DNA of 59,450 bases from Bacillota bacterium (lineage in GTDB: Bacteria; Bacillota; Clostridia; Peptostreptococcales; Anaerovoracaceae). Where the stretch lies: the NCBI GenBank assembly GCA_017417045.1, contig JAFPZZ010000037.1, positions 1 to 59,450 on the forward strand, written 5' to 3'. The translations under genes were made by a program, and so were the position numbers. Shown here in pieces: positions 43,351 to 52,876 of this stretch; position 1 is the stretch's first letter; every line of letters starts with the position of its first letter. A model generated the notes under the pieces. That model saw only the letters and a program-made list of their open reading frames with translations, had not been told where the DNA came from and ran no database searches.

Positions 43351-44322
43351 TTGAGCGAGATCAGGATAAGCCCGGGAGTCACCGCTTCCGCCGAAGAAGT
43401 CTTCGGAATATTCGATTCAAACCTCAGTGCCGTGGAGAAGGACTGCAGGGTCCAGGTAGTATGCCGCGGCGACGACATCATCATAAGCGGCGAGGAGACC
43501 GAGCGCGCGGCAGCCGCCATCACGGAGATGTTCAAGGTCGTCGAGAGCGGCCAGCCGCTCGACGAACAGAAGGTCTCGTACATACTCGCCCTCTCAAGGG
43601 ACGGTATATCCTACACGCAGAGCAGCCTCGCAAGGGATATACTCTGCTTCACCCACAGAGGCCGTCCGATCAAGGCCAAGACCCTGGGGCAGAAGGAATA
43701 CGTCGAGGCTATCAAGCAGAACGACATAACCTTCGGGATAGGTCCCGCGGGCACGGGCAAGACCTACATCGCCGTCGCGATGGCCGTCAACGCGCTGAAA
43801 AACAAGGACGTCGAAAAACTCATACTCGCCCGTCCGGCTGTAGAGGCGGGAGAGAGGCTGGGCTTCCTTCCGGGTGATCTGCAGGAGAAGGTCGATCCTT
43901 ACCTCAGGCCTCTTTACGACGCGCTCTACGATATAATGGGCCGCGAAGCTACCCTGAGGCTCAAGGAAAAGGAGACTATAGAGGTAGTCCCGCTCGCCTA
44001 CATGAGGGGACGCACCCTCGACAACGCCTTCATCATACTCGACGAGGCTCAGAACGCGACCAAGGAGCAGATGAAGATGTTCCTCACCAGGATGGGCTTC
44101 GGCTCCAAGGTCATAGTCACGGGAGACATCACGCAGATCGACCTTCCGAGAGGTACTGGATCCGGCCTGAAGGACGCCATGCGCGTCCTGTCGGACGTCG
44201 AGGGGATAGCATTCTGCAGGCTCACGGACAGCGACGTGGTCCGCCACCCGCTCGTGCGCAGGATAGTGAACGCCTACGACAGGTATCTGGAGGCTCTGGC
44301 GGGCCGTGAGGAGGAAGAATAG
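43351..44322 (+). CDS. phoH: PhoH family ATPase
   Basis: 323-aa P-loop ATPase linked to RNA metabolism, commonly beside ybeY as here. Walker A is GPAGTGKT (Lys137); Walker B is IILDEAQN; the following TGDITQIDLP is family-specific. An N-terminal KH-like part precedes the ATPase. TTG 43351 is chosen because AAAGGAG lies 5 nt upstream; the longer frame starts inside the rpsU terminator. The last base of its TAG stop is the first base of the ybeY GTG start. Confidence 0.93.
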   Translation: MSEIRISPGVTASAEEVFGIFDSNLSAVEKDCRVQVVCRGDDIIISGEETERAAAAITEMFKVVESGQPLDEQKVSYILALSRDGISYTQSSLARDILCFTHRGRPIKAKTLGQKEYVEAIKQNDITFGIGPAGTGKTYIAVAMAVNALKNKDVEKLILARPAVEAGERLGFLPGDLQEKVDPYLRPLYDALYDIMGREATLRLKEKETIEVVPLAYMRGRTLDNAFIILDEAQNATKEQMKMFLTRMGFGSKVIVTGDITQIDLPRGTGSGLKDAMRVLSDVEGIAFCRLTDSDVVRHPLVRRIVNAYDRYLEALAGREEEE

Positions 44323-44774
44323 TGATAATATACTTCGACGAGGACAGGATGCCTGATGAGCGCACCGCGGACACCATGAGGAGGGCCGCGGAGCTCTGCC
44401 TCGCGCACGAGGGCATCGATCCTCAGAACGTCTCACTCTCCGTAACGACGGTGGGGAAGGACGAGATCAGGGAGCTCAACCGCGATTACAGGGGAGTAGA
44501 CAGCGTCACGGACGTGCTCTCGTTTCCCCAGTACGAGGAGAACGAGCTGCCGGAGGACGGGGAAGAGATAGCCATAGGCGACGTCATCATCTGCGAGGAC
44601 AAGGCCCGTGAGCAGGCCGAGGAATTCGGCCATTCCTACGAAAGGGAGCTCATATACCTCTTCGTCCACAGCGTCTTTCACCTGCTCGGCTACGACCACA
44701 TGGAGGAGGAAGATAAGAGCGAGATGAGGGCGGCCGAGGAGTCCGTCATGGAGCAGCTCGGCATACTTAGATGA
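44322..44774 (+). CDS. ybeY: Endoribonuclease YbeY (rRNA maturation factor)
   Basis: Zinc-dependent RNase needed for 16S rRNA 3-prime maturation and ribosome quality control. Metal ligands are in HSVFHLLGYDH (H-x3-H-x5-H). The N-terminal part has LNRDYRGVDSVTDVLSFP, another family block. 150 aa is normal. The start is GTG 44322, sharing one base with the phoH stop; GAGGAGG in the phoH tail serves as ribosome site. Confidence 0.95.
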   Translation: MIIYFDEDRMPDERTADTMRRAAELCLAHEGIDPQNVSLSVTTVGKDEIRELNRDYRGVDSVTDVLSFPQYEENELPEDGEEIAIGDVIICEDKAREQAEEFGHSYERELIYLFVHSVFHLLGYDHMEEEDKSEMRAAEESVMEQLGILR

Positions 44775-44833
44775 TGTACACCGAAAACACACCGAATCGA
44801 CACCAAGCCGGAAGATAATATAAACAGAGAAAT

Positions 44834-45742
44834 ATGAAGAGCGGATTCGCAGGGATCATAGGAAGGCCGAACGTAGGCAAGTCCACGCTTCTCAACTCCA
44901 TGATAGGGGAGAAGATAGCCATAGCCACGAGCAAGCCTCAGACCACAAGAAATACCATAAGGGGCATATACACGCGCATGGAAGACGGCGAGCCTAAGGC
45001 TCAGATAGTCTTCATAGACACTCCGGGCATACATAAGCCGAAGAACAAGCTCGGAAGCTACATGACGGACGCCGCGATCTCCACGCTGAACGAAGTAGAC
45101 GTAATACTATTTCTTGTAGACAGCCCGCTGGAGGACAAAAACTCCGGCGACAGGTACATACTGGAGCTCCTTAAGAAGAGTGAGGCGCCGAAGATCCTCG
45201 TCATCAACAAGATCGACACCATAGGGCCGGAGGCCTTCCAGAGGATATACGGCGAATACGAGGCCATGGGCATGTTCGACTTCATACTCGGGACCAACGC
45301 GCTCGAGGGGAAGAACGTGGACGTGCTTCTGGAGGAGATAGAAAAGCGCCTCGAAGAGGGGCCGATGTACTTCCCCGAGGACATGATAACCGACGATCCG
45401 GAGCGCTTCCTCGTGAGCGAGATAATTCGCGAGAAGCTCCTGCTCTATCTCGACGAGGAGGTCCCGCACGGGGTCGCGGTCGAGATCGAAGAGTACGAGG
45501 AGTCCGAGACCATGACCCGCATACGCGCTGCCATATACTGCGAGAAGCAGTCTCACAAGGGCATCATCATAGGCAAGGGCGGCAAGAAGCTCAAGGGCAT
45601 AGGCAAGAGCGCGCGCCTGGAGATCGAGGCCCTGCTTGGAACGAAGGTCTATCTCGAGACTTTCGTAAAGATCAAGGAGAACTGGCGCGACAGCGATATC
45701 GCGATAAGGAATTTCGGCTACAGGCCGGAAAGACAGGGATGA
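44834..45742 (+). CDS. era: GTPase Era
   Basis: Ras-like GTPase that assists 30S assembly by binding near the 16S rRNA 3-prime end. G1 GRPNVGKST, switch TRNTIRGI, G3 DTPGIHKPKN, G4 NKID are present, and a C-terminal KH domain with GKGGKKLKGIGKSAR. 302 aa is normal. The Shine-Dalgarno is weak (AGAGAA). It overlaps recO by 4 nt. Confidence 0.97.
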   Translation: MKSGFAGIIGRPNVGKSTLLNSMIGEKIAIATSKPQTTRNTIRGIYTRMEDGEPKAQIVFIDTPGIHKPKNKLGSYMTDAAISTLNEVDVILFLVDSPLEDKNSGDRYILELLKKSEAPKILVINKIDTIGPEAFQRIYGEYEAMGMFDFILGTNALEGKNVDVLLEEIEKRLEEGPMYFPEDMITDDPERFLVSEIIREKLLLYLDEEVPHGVAVEIEEYEESETMTRIRAAIYCEKQSHKGIIIGKGGKKLKGIGKSARLEIEALLGTKVYLETFVKIKENWRDSDIAIRNFGYRPERQG

Positions 45743-46500
45743 ACGTAGAGACCGAGGCCATAATACTCAGGCAGACGAAGACGCTCGGCGGCAGGACCAT
45801 GATAACCATGTTCACCGAACGCTACGGCAAGATAGGCGCGGGCACTTCGATCAGCGAAAAGAGCCGCAGCCGCAGCGCGCTGGCGCTGAGGCCCTTCTGC
45901 CACGGCCGCTACCAGCTGTACAAGAGCAGAGACAGCTACAGCGTGACCGGAGCCGAAGTCATAGAGAGCTTTTATTCTCTCGGCGAGGACGTCGACAAAT
46001 ATCTCGCCGCGTCCTACGCGCTGGAGCTGACCGATGCGATGTTAGGCGAGGACGTGCCACAGGCCGTTATCTACCGGCTCCTGAAGGAGTTCCTAGGCAT
46101 GATGGAGAAGAGGAAGTCCTCCTACGACACCCTCGTCATAGCTTATCAGCTGAAAGCCCTGGACGTGCTCGGAAGCGGACCGCAGCTCAAGAGCTGCATG
46201 CGCTGCGGAAGGGTTCTGGAGCCCCTGCCAAAGGATGAGGAGCTCAGGTTTTCGGTCGAGGACGGTGGCCTGATCTGCGCGCAGTGCCTGAGCGAGCGCG
46301 ACAGCCTGGATCCATTGATATTTGACGTGGATGCTGATATAATCCAAATATTAAGCTATATGCGGGATCACTCCCTTTCAAGCCTGTCCGGGCTCGCCGT
46401 ACCGGAGGCCAGCGCCGCGCGCATAAGGCGCATACTCAGCGCTTATATTTCCCATCACCTCGGGATATCGAACCTGAAGAGCGAGGGATTCAAGATATAA
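45739..46500 (+). CDS. recO: DNA repair protein RecO
   Basis: RecFOR-pathway protein that loads RecA on gapped DNA. N-terminal OB fold (TEAIILRQTKTLGGRTMITMFTERYGKI), helical middle, and a C4 zinc finger with CMRCG and ICAQC. 253 aa is normal. The ATG lies within the era stop (ATGA). Confidence 0.95.
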   Translation: MNVETEAIILRQTKTLGGRTMITMFTERYGKIGAGTSISEKSRSRSALALRPFCHGRYQLYKSRDSYSVTGAEVIESFYSLGEDVDKYLAASYALELTDAMLGEDVPQAVIYRLLKEFLGMMEKRKSSYDTLVIAYQLKALDVLGSGPQLKSCMRCGRVLEPLPKDEELRFSVEDGGLICAQCLSERDSLDPLIFDVDADIIQILSYMRDHSLSSLSGLAVPEASAARIRRILSAYISHHLGISNLKSEGFKI

Positions 46501-46549
46501 GACTAATACAGTTTATTCACAGCTTGATCATAACGAAAGGAGACAAACC

Positions 46550-47527
46550 ATGGAAATCAGTCTCGAGAAGATCGAACTCGTTAAAGACAGAACAGGCGTA
46601 AGCTACAAGGAAGCCAAGGAAGCCCTTGAAAAGACCGAGGGCAACGTGGTCAACGCGATAATTCTTATCGAAGAATCGATAAACAACCCCGAACCCGAAA
46701 ACAAGACATCCAGGGTAGACACCATCATCGCCGACGTAAAGGCAGCCGTCAACAAGGGCAATGTCAGCATGATAACCGTCCGTAAGGGAGACAAGACCAT
46801 CCTCAGCCTTCCCGTAAACGTAGGACTTATCGGTACCGTACTCTTCCCCTGGGCGGTGCTCACCGCGGCCATTGCGGCCCTCGGCACCAGGTGCACTGTA
46901 GAGCTCCTAAAGGACAGCGGAGAGGTCGTGGACGTCTCCCAGAAGGCCAGTGAAGCCTATGAGACAGCCAAGGCCAAGAGCAGCGTCCTCGTCGACGAAA
47001 TGAAGGACAAGAGCGGAGAGCTCTTCGACAAGGCCAAGGAAAAGGGAGCTGACTTCGCCGAGTACGCGAAGGACAAGAGCGCCGAGCTCGGCGAGTACGC
47101 CAAGGAAAAGGGAGCCGGCTTCGCTGAATACGCGAAGGACAAGAGCGCAAGCTTCGGCGAGTATGCCAAAGAAAAGGGCGCTGACTTCGCCGAATTCGCC
47201 AAGGAAAAGAGCGCAAGTTTCGGTGAGTACGCCAAGGAAAAGGGAGCCGACTTCGCTGAGTTCGCGAAGGAGAAGGGCGCAAGCGCGGCTGAGTTCGCCA
47301 AGGAAAAGGGAGCCACCGCGGCTGAATACGCCAAGGACAAGGGTGCCGACTTTGCCGAGTACGCCAAGGATAAGGGAGCGGATTTCGTAGAATACGCTAA
47401 GGACAAGGTCTCCGATATGCGCTGGAAGGAAGACGGCGAGGAGGAGCAGTCCGAAGCGTTCGACTTCTCCGACCTGGATCTTTCCGCCATGGACGACGAA
47501 TTTGAGGAAGATAAAAAAGAGGAGTAG
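46550..47527 (+). CDS. UBA/DUF4342 membrane protein with eleven 11-residue amphipathic repeats
   Basis: 325 aa. Residues 1-45 are a UBA-like/TS-N fold (EKIELVKDRTGVSYKEAKEALEKTEGNVVNAI) like that of EF-Ts; 55-95 match DUF4342; 86-113 are hydrophobic and may enter the membrane. From Ala162 to Tyr282 come eleven tandem 11-mers with consensus AKEKGADFAEY (variants SAELGEY, SASFGEY, GATAAEY). The period and Ala/Lys/Glu content resemble LEA group 3, apolipoprotein and synuclein repeats, which form long amphipathic helices on membranes or in drying cells. An acidic tail follows. GAAAGGAG precedes the ATG. glyS follows after 3 nt. Function unknown. Confidence 0.82.
   Translation: MEISLEKIELVKDRTGVSYKEAKEALEKTEGNVVNAIILIEESINNPEPENKTSRVDTIIADVKAAVNKGNVSMITVRKGDKTILSLPVNVGLIGTVLFPWAVLTAAIAALGTRCTVELLKDSGEVVDVSQKASEAYETAKAKSSVLVDEMKDKSGELFDKAKEKGADFAEYAKDKSAELGEYAKEKGAGFAEYAKDKSASFGEYAKEKGADFAEFAKEKSASFGEYAKEKGADFAEFAKEKGASAAEFAKEKGATAAEYAKDKGADFAEYAKDKGADFVEYAKDKVSDMRWKEDGEEEQSEAFDFSDLDLSAMDDEFEEDKKEE
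47033..47395 (+). repeat. Eleven tandem 33-bp coding repeats
   Basis: Each 33-bp unit codes one AKxKxAxxxEy/f 11-mer; neighbouring units differ mostly at third positions and in the alternation of GAD/SAS types. Copy number is prone to change by slippage or recombination. Confidence 0.9.
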
Positions 47528-47530
47528 ATC

Positions 47531-48934
47531 ATGACTAAAGAACTGACGATGGACAGTCTCGTAAGCCTTTGCAAATCCAGGGGATTCCTTTTCCCGGGCT
47601 CCGAGATCTACGGCGGACTTGCCAACGCCTGGGACTACGGCCCCCTCGGTGTTGAGTTCAAGAACAACGTGAAGAAGGCCTGGTGGAAGAAATTCGTGCA
47701 GGAGAGCCCATACAACGTAGGTCTCGACGCTGCCATACTCATGAACAGCCAGACTTGGGTGGCCTCCGGCCACGTAGGAGGCTTTAACGATCCGCTCATG
47801 GACTGCAGGGCCTGCAAGGCTCGCTTCAGGGCAGACAAGCTCATCGAGGACTACGCGGCTTCCAAGGGAGAGACCATAGAAGGACTCGACGGCTGGAGCA
47901 ATGCTCAGATGGAGGAATACATCCGCGATCACGGCATAGTATGCCCCCAGTGCGGCAAGAACGACTTCACGCCCATACGCCAGTTCAACCTGATGTTCAA
48001 GACCTTCCAGGGCGTCACCGAGGATTCGAAGAACGAGCTCTATCTCCGTCCTGAAACCGCACAGGGCATCTTCGTCAACTTCAAGAACGTCCAGAGGACC
48101 ACGAGAAAGAAGATCCCCTTCGGCATAGGCCAGATCGGTAAATCCTTCAGAAACGAGATCACTCCCGGAAACTTCATCTTCAGGATAAGGGAGTTCGAAC
48201 AGATGGAGCTCGAGTTCTTCTGCGAGCCCGGCACCGACCTTGAATGGTTCGCTTTCTGGAAGGAATACTGCAGGAAGTTCCTCGAGAGCCTCGGCATGGA
48301 TATGGAAAAGCTCAGGCTCAGAGACCACGCTCAGGAGGAGCTCGCCTTCTACAGCAAGGCGACCACCGACTTCGAGTACCTCTTCCCCTTCGGATGGGGC
48401 GAGCTCTGGGGCATTGCCGACAGGACCGACTACGATCTCAGCCAGCACATGAAGTTCTCCGGAGAGAATTTCGAATACGTCGATCCAATGGATTCCTCCA
48501 AGAGATACGTTCCTTACGTCATCGAGCCTTCCCTCGGCGCGGACAGAGTGGCGCTAGCCTTCCTCTGCGACGCTTACGAGGAGCAGGATCTCAGCAAGGA
48601 CGGCAAGGAGGACAGCAGGGTAGTCATGCACTTCCATCCGGCTCTCGCGCCTTTCAAGGCTGCAGTGCTTCCTCTCACCAAGAAGCAGAGCGAGCAGGCA
48701 GAAGCACTTTACGCCCAGCTCTCCAAGTACTTCAATGTGGATTACGATGCCTCCGGTTCCATCGGAAAGCGCTACAGAAGAGAAGACGAGATCGGGACCC
48801 CGTTCTGCATTACTGTCGACTTCGATACCGAGAATGACGGCTGCGTGACCGTAAGAGACAGGGACAGCATGGAGCAGGAGAGGGTCAGGATCGAAGACCT
48901 CAAGACCTTCATCGAAAAGAGCCTCGAATTCTAA
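47531..48934 (+). CDS. glyS: Glycyl-tRNA synthetase, single-chain alpha2 type
   Basis: Class IIa synthetase of the archaeal/eukaryotic-like homodimer type found in many Gram-positives, not the alpha/beta GlyQ-GlyS enzyme. Motifs: [22 protein letters not shown] at the N-terminus, a zinc site with CRACK and CPQCG, motif 2 region [21 protein letters not shown], and the anticodon-binding C-terminus. 467 aa is normal. GAGGAG precedes the ATG by 6 nt, reaching into the preceding gene. No T-box leader is present. Confidence 0.96.
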   Translation: MTKELTMDSLVSLCKSRGFLFPGSEIYGGLANAWDYGPLGVEFKNNVKKAWWKKFVQESPYNVGLDAAILMNSQTWVASGHVGGFNDPLMDCRACKARFRADKLIEDYAASKGETIEGLDGWSNAQMEEYIRDHGIVCPQCGKNDFTPIRQFNLMFKTFQGVTEDSKNELYLRPETAQGIFVNFKNVQRTTRKKIPFGIGQIGKSFRNEITPGNFIFRIREFEQMELEFFCEPGTDLEWFAFWKEYCRKFLESLGMDMEKLRLRDHAQEELAFYSKATTDFEYLFPFGWGELWGIADRTDYDLSQHMKFSGENFEYVDPMDSSKRYVPYVIEPSLGADRVALAFLCDAYEEQDLSKDGKEDSRVVMHFHPALAPFKAAVLPLTKKQSEQAEALYAQLSKYFNVDYDASGSIGKRYRREDEIGTPFCITVDFDTENDGCVTVRDRDSMEQERVRIEDLKTFIEKSLEF

Positions 48935-48955
48935 AGATAATTATCAACGGACGCG

Positions 48956-48984
48956 GTCCCCGGGGAGCCAGCCTTCCCGGGGAC
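48956..48984 (+). terminator. Hairpin after glyS
   Basis: GTCCCCGGGGA pairs with TTCCCGGGGAC (11 bp, one wobble) around a 7-nt loop. It lacks a T-tract, so termination is less certain. Confidence 0.6.
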
Positions 48985-49053
48985 TGATAATAACAGGAAC
49001 CTCTTTCGCGCCGAAAGATCGGCGAGAGGAGAGACGTAAACAAGGAGCAGAAT

Positions 49054-50442
49054 ATGAAGAATACGACCGCATGGGAAAAGTACGGAAAGAAGGAGCTCAA
49101 GGAGCTCGAGGCCTTAAACAGCGAGTATAAGGCCTTCCTCGACGGCGGCAAGACCGAGCGCGAATGCGTGGATCAGGTCGTCGAAATGGCTGAAAAGGCC
49201 GGCTATGAGGAGCTCGGAGGCGTCCTCGCTTCCGGCAGAAAGATCAAGGCCGGAGACAAGCTCTACGCCGTTTGCATGGGCAAGACCATCGCCATGTTCA
49301 ATATCGGGAGCGAGCCCCTCGAGTGCGGCATGAACATACTCGGCGCGCACATCGATTCGCCCAGACTCGACGTCAAGGGCAACCCGCTCTATGAGAGCAA
49401 CGGGCAGGCTTACCTCGACACCCACTACTACGGCGGCATCAAGAAGTATCTCTGGGTCACCCAGCCCATGGCTATCCACGGCGTCGTCTGCAAGAAGGAC
49501 GGCACGACCGTGAAGCTCGCCATAGGCGAGGATCCCAAGGACCCCGTATTCGTATTTACCGATCTGCTCATCCACCTTTCCCACGCGCAGATGGACAAGA
49601 AGGCCAGCGACGTCGTCAGCGGCGAAGCGCTCGACCTGCTCGTCGGCAACAGGCCCCTCGCGAAGGCGGATCTTGGGGAGGACGAGAAGGAGGCCGTCAA
49701 GGCCAACGTTCTTAGACTCATAAAGGATAAGTACGGCTTTGACGAGGAGGACTTCTACTCTGCGGAGCTCGAGATCGTCCCGGCTGGCAAGGCGAGGGAC
49801 TGCGGCTTCGATTCCAGCATGATACTTGCCTACGGTCACGACGACCGCGTCTGCGCCTTTACCTCTCTTAAGGCCATGCTCGACGTTGAAGCCGGCAAGC
49901 GCACCACCTGCTGCCTGCTCGTCGACAAGGAGGAGATAGGCTCTGTCGGAGCCACCGGAATGAGCGGCCACTTCTTCGAAAACGCCGTCGCGGAGCTCGT
50001 CGCCAATATGGAGGGAGAATCCGCTCTCAAGACCAGAAAGGCCCTTGCCAACTCCATGATGCTCAGCTCCGACGTCGACGCGGCCTACGATCCGCTCTAC
50101 GCCGAAGCCTATGAAGCCAAGAACTCCGCCTACATGTCCTGCGGACTCGCGCTGATGAAGTTCACCGGAAGCCGCGGCAAGGGCGGCTCCAACGACGCCA
50201 ACGCCGAATACATCGCCAAGGTCAGGAAGATCTTCGACGACGCCGACGTCAGCTACCAGTTCAGCGAGCTCGGCAAGGTCGACGTGGGCGGCGGCGGGAC
50301 CATCGCCTACATCATGGCCAAATTCGGAATGGAAGTCATCGACAGCGGCGTGCCCCTCTTCAACATGCACGCCCCCTACGAAGTCGCTTCCAAGGCCGAC
50401 GTCTACGAGGCGTATAAGGGGTATAAGGCGTTCATCAAATAG
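49054..50442 (+). CDS. M18 family aminopeptidase
   Basis: 462-aa di-zinc aminopeptidase, normally a large dodecamer in the cytosol. Metal and catalytic blocks: GAHIDSPRLD, DKEEIGS, SDVDAAYDP and the C-terminal NMHAPYEVASKADV. M18 enzymes favour acidic or neutral N-terminal residues. AAGGAG lies about 8 nt before the ATG. It fits the peptide-using metabolism suggested by pepT and the S9 peptidase. Confidence 0.94.
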   Translation: MKNTTAWEKYGKKELKELEALNSEYKAFLDGGKTERECVDQVVEMAEKAGYEELGGVLASGRKIKAGDKLYAVCMGKTIAMFNIGSEPLECGMNILGAHIDSPRLDVKGNPLYESNGQAYLDTHYYGGIKKYLWVTQPMAIHGVVCKKDGTTVKLAIGEDPKDPVFVFTDLLIHLSHAQMDKKASDVVSGEALDLLVGNRPLAKADLGEDEKEAVKANVLRLIKDKYGFDEEDFYSAELEIVPAGKARDCGFDSSMILAYGHDDRVCAFTSLKAMLDVEAGKRTTCCLLVDKEEIGSVGATGMSGHFFENAVAELVANMEGESALKTRKALANSMMLSSDVDAAYDPLYAEAYEAKNSAYMSCGLALMKFTGSRGKGGSNDANAEYIAKVRKIFDDADVSYQFSELGKVDVGGGGTIAYIMAKFGMEVIDSGVPLFNMHAPYEVASKADVYEAYKGYKAFIK

Positions 50443-50517
50443 CTTTAGCCCACAAATACCGAAATAACGCTTACCGCCGCATCGCTTAGGTGCGGCGGTT
50501 TACGAAAGGAGTCCATC

Positions 50518-51702
50518 ATGATAGGCGACCATCCTATGCGCAAATTCGAGCAGCAGATCTTCGACGTCGAGATAATGAAGGCCATACTCGACAGCATCGA
50601 CTTCGTGAATATCGCTGCCAACGACGGAGGATATCCTTACGTCGTGCCGACGAATTTCGGCTACGAATTCAAGGATGATAAGCTCTTCGTATATATACAC
50701 GGGGCGGGGGAGGGGCACAAGCTCGACGTATGGGCCAAAGATCCCAGGGTGACCCTGACCTTTGCCATGTTCCAGAACCATCCGCAGCAGACCTACCGCG
50801 GGGCCATACACGATTTCAGATGCATCATGGCCAACGGCGTCATACGTCCCGTGGATAAAAAGACCGAGACCGGACTCTGGGGCCACGCCGTTCAGAAGAC
50901 CCTCGCTCATCACATGAGGCGCCCGACGCAGTTCAGCGTGCCGCACTATATGTTCATGAGGATGTTCGTCGTCGAATGCGACATGAAGAACGTAAGCTGC
51001 AAGAGCGAGCAGGCGCTTTACAGCGTCGAAGACGTTCCATTCCCCTCCATGGAGGAGCTCGCGGGCGGAGGCGCGGATAAGCCCGATTACAGCTGGAGGG
51101 ACGCAATAGTGAGGAAAAATTACGCCCTCGCCCCGAGCGGCAGGGCTGAGAAGCCCGCTGCGTCTGGAAGGCTTGAAAAGGCCCTGCTGCCAGAAGGCGA
51201 GAACAGCTTCGAATTCTTCTGGGACGCGCCGGACGACGGCAGCGTGGACGCGGACCTCTACGGCTACGTCAGGAACGCTGACGGGAGCATCTCCAGAAGG
51301 TACTGCCTGGCGTTCTACAGCCAGCGCAGAGATCTCTATGGGGCGCTCGAGTTCTGCGGGGATGACATGCAGGGAGCAGCGGGCAGCGAATGCATGAAGG
51401 TCGACGTTTCAAAGCTTCCGGAGAGCGCCGGCGAGGTGCTCTTCGTACTGGCCATGCACAGGCCCGAGCAGAGCGGGCTCGATCTTTCCGCCATAGGCAG
51501 CGTGGTTCTGTCCGTGAACGGCGGGAAGGACGGCGTCTTTGACATAGATATTGACGGAAGCGGCAAACGCGCAGCGGTCTACGCAAGGCTCGCAAAGGAA
51601 GGCTCTGCCTGGCAGCTTGAAAGCTTCGATGGCGAAGGGCTCGGCAGCTGGCGCATAGACGAGGCCGCGGCAGAACTGGGCCTTGGGAAGTGGAAGGAAT
51701 AG
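50518..51702 (+). CDS. PNPOx-like split-barrel domain fused to a TerD domain
   Basis: 394 aa with an unusual pairing. Residues 1-160 are a pyridoxamine-phosphate-oxidase-like flavin/heme split barrel (MRKFEQQIFDVEIMKAILDS, then YPYVVPTNFGY, HGAGEGHKLD). After a 60-residue linker, residues 228-390 read as a TerD domain: FFWDAPDDGSVDADLYGYV, FYSQRRDLYGALEFCGDD and SKLPESAGEVLFVLAMH with the DxD and GDD calcium-binding positions. TerD proteins belong to tellurite/stress and signalling clusters. No other ter gene is nearby. GGAG lies before ATG 50518. A redox- or flavin-linked stress protein is possible. Confidence 0.83.
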   Translation: MIGDHPMRKFEQQIFDVEIMKAILDSIDFVNIAANDGGYPYVVPTNFGYEFKDDKLFVYIHGAGEGHKLDVWAKDPRVTLTFAMFQNHPQQTYRGAIHDFRCIMANGVIRPVDKKTETGLWGHAVQKTLAHHMRRPTQFSVPHYMFMRMFVVECDMKNVSCKSEQALYSVEDVPFPSMEELAGGGADKPDYSWRDAIVRKNYALAPSGRAEKPAASGRLEKALLPEGENSFEFFWDAPDDGSVDADLYGYVRNADGSISRRYCLAFYSQRRDLYGALEFCGDDMQGAAGSECMKVDVSKLPESAGEVLFVLAMHRPEQSGLDLSAIGSVVLSVNGGKDGVFDIDIDGSGKRAAVYARLAKEGSAWQLESFDGEGLGSWRIDEAAAELGLGKWKE

Positions 51703-51781
51703 TATAAGAGGTCCGCGCGGGAGCGCTGCCGCGGATACGCTATCATCCATGCCGCTGTCCAGACTTTTGGGGAGGTTTCCT

Positions 51782-52348
51782 ATGATATTCAACATACTTT
51801 TATTCGACGATTTTACGGCTCTAGACGCCTTCGGACCCGTGGAGGTCTTAAGCGGCCTTCCGGGCAGCGAGCTGCGATTCGTATCGCTCGATGGAGGCCT
51901 TGTAAGCAATCACCAAAACGTGAACGTGATGACCGAGAAGTTCCAAGACGAGATGCTCGGTAACGTATGGCTTTTGCCCGGCGGCATGGGGACGCGCCCC
52001 CTCTCCAAGGATGAAGTATTCCTGGAGCAGCTGAAAAGAATAGCGGAAGCCTCCGAGTTTTTCCTTACCGTCTGCACCGGCTCGGCTCTCCTGGCCCGCA
52101 CGGGCCTTTTGGACGGGCGCGCCGCGACCTCGAACCGCAGGGCGGCGGAGTGGGTGAGGAGCTGCGGCCCGGACGCAGACTGGCAGATCGAAGAGAAGCG
52201 CTGGGTGAGGAGCGGAAAGTACTTTACAGCAGCGGGCGTCTCTGCCGGAATAGACATGGCGCTGGCCTTCGTCCGCGAGATATACGGCGCCGAGTCGGCC
52301 CGGGAGATAGCTTCCCGCATGGAATACCGCTGGGACGAAGAGCTGTAG
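51782..52348 (+). CDS. DJ-1/PfpI family protein
   Basis: 188 aa of the class I glutamine-amidotransferase-like fold. The nucleophile elbow is VCTGSALLA with Cys at the expected position; the N-terminal FDDFTALDAFGPVEVL and LLPGGMGTR are typical of the ThiJ/AraC-N subgroup. Possible roles are deglycase, isocyanide hydratase or chaperone; none is settled. ATG 51782 is chosen, with GGGGAGG upstream; the longer frame overlaps the previous gene. Confidence 0.87.
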   Translation: MIFNILLFDDFTALDAFGPVEVLSGLPGSELRFVSLDGGLVSNHQNVNVMTEKFQDEMLGNVWLLPGGMGTRPLSKDEVFLEQLKRIAEASEFFLTVCTGSALLARTGLLDGRAATSNRRAAEWVRSCGPDADWQIEEKRWVRSGKYFTAAGVSAGIDMALAFVREIYGAESAREIASRMEYRWDEEL

Positions 52349-52446
52349 CGACTTAGCGGTATCTCAGCCCGGCGAGCGGCATGCCTTCCTGCGGGAAGAG
52401 GTGTGTACGCGGCTGCATTGACCTCGTTGATATCCCCGTTTAATAA

Positions 52447-52476
52447 TTGGCATTCCGGCCTCATCCGGGATATAAT
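52447..52476 (+). promoter_or_regulatory. Promoter of the small Cys-rich protein gene
   Basis: TTGGCA (52447-52452), 18-nt spacer, perfect TATAAT (52471-52476), 55 nt before the start. Confidence 0.75.
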
Positions 52477-52531
52477 GATAACGGAGCTCCCTTCGCCATA
52501 GGGGAGGCAAGATCGAAAGGAAAGTTGAAAC

Positions 52532-52753
52532 ATGGAAAACAAGACTATGCCCGCATATCTTTACAGCCCTGAGGACTGCCCGTGCCCGCGCGGCGGAGTC
52601 GTAGGCTGCCCCAATTACAGGAAGTGCGACCTGTGCACCCAGAACCATCACGGCAAGGGAGGCTACTGTGCCTGCGAGAAGGACGCGATGGCTGAAGGCT
52701 TCAGCTTCGAGGAGCTGCTCGCCTATCTTGATACGACCGAGTTCGCGAAATAG
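52532..52753 (+). CDS. Small cysteine-rich, probably zinc-binding protein
   Basis: 73 aa, soluble. The central part has CPCPRGG, GCPNYRKCDLC, two adjacent His and YCAC, so eight Cys plus His in about 32 residues, enough for two zinc or an iron-sulfur site. The C-terminal 25 residues form an acidic helix. It has its own good promoter and AAAGGA ribosome site, so it is likely real. It resembles short Clostridial DUF proteins, but I cannot name the family with certainty. Confidence 0.7.
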   Translation: MENKTMPAYLYSPEDCPCPRGGVVGCPNYRKCDLCTQNHHGKGGYCACEKDAMAEGFSFEELLAYLDTTEFAK

Positions 52754-52843
52754 TATCTGAAGAGCCCGTCCGGCTCGGGCGCAGCGATATGAACGGCGGA
52801 TATGATCCGTTAAAATGCCGCAGCTTTGAAAAACATTCTTTAG

Positions 52844-52876
52844 GACCGCGGTCCCTTAGTGGGCCGCGGTCTTACT
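52844..52876 (+). terminator. Hairpin after the small Cys-rich gene
   Basis: GACCGCGG/CCGCGGTC with an inner CCC/GGG and TTAGT loop (52844-52871), followed by TTACT. The open frame of the FeoB remnant starts directly after it. Confidence 0.65.

Noticed and set aside
47033..47395. 33-bp tandem repeats as a possible CRISPR array
   Set aside because: Units are directly adjacent without spacers, stay in frame and code an 11-residue peptide repeat.
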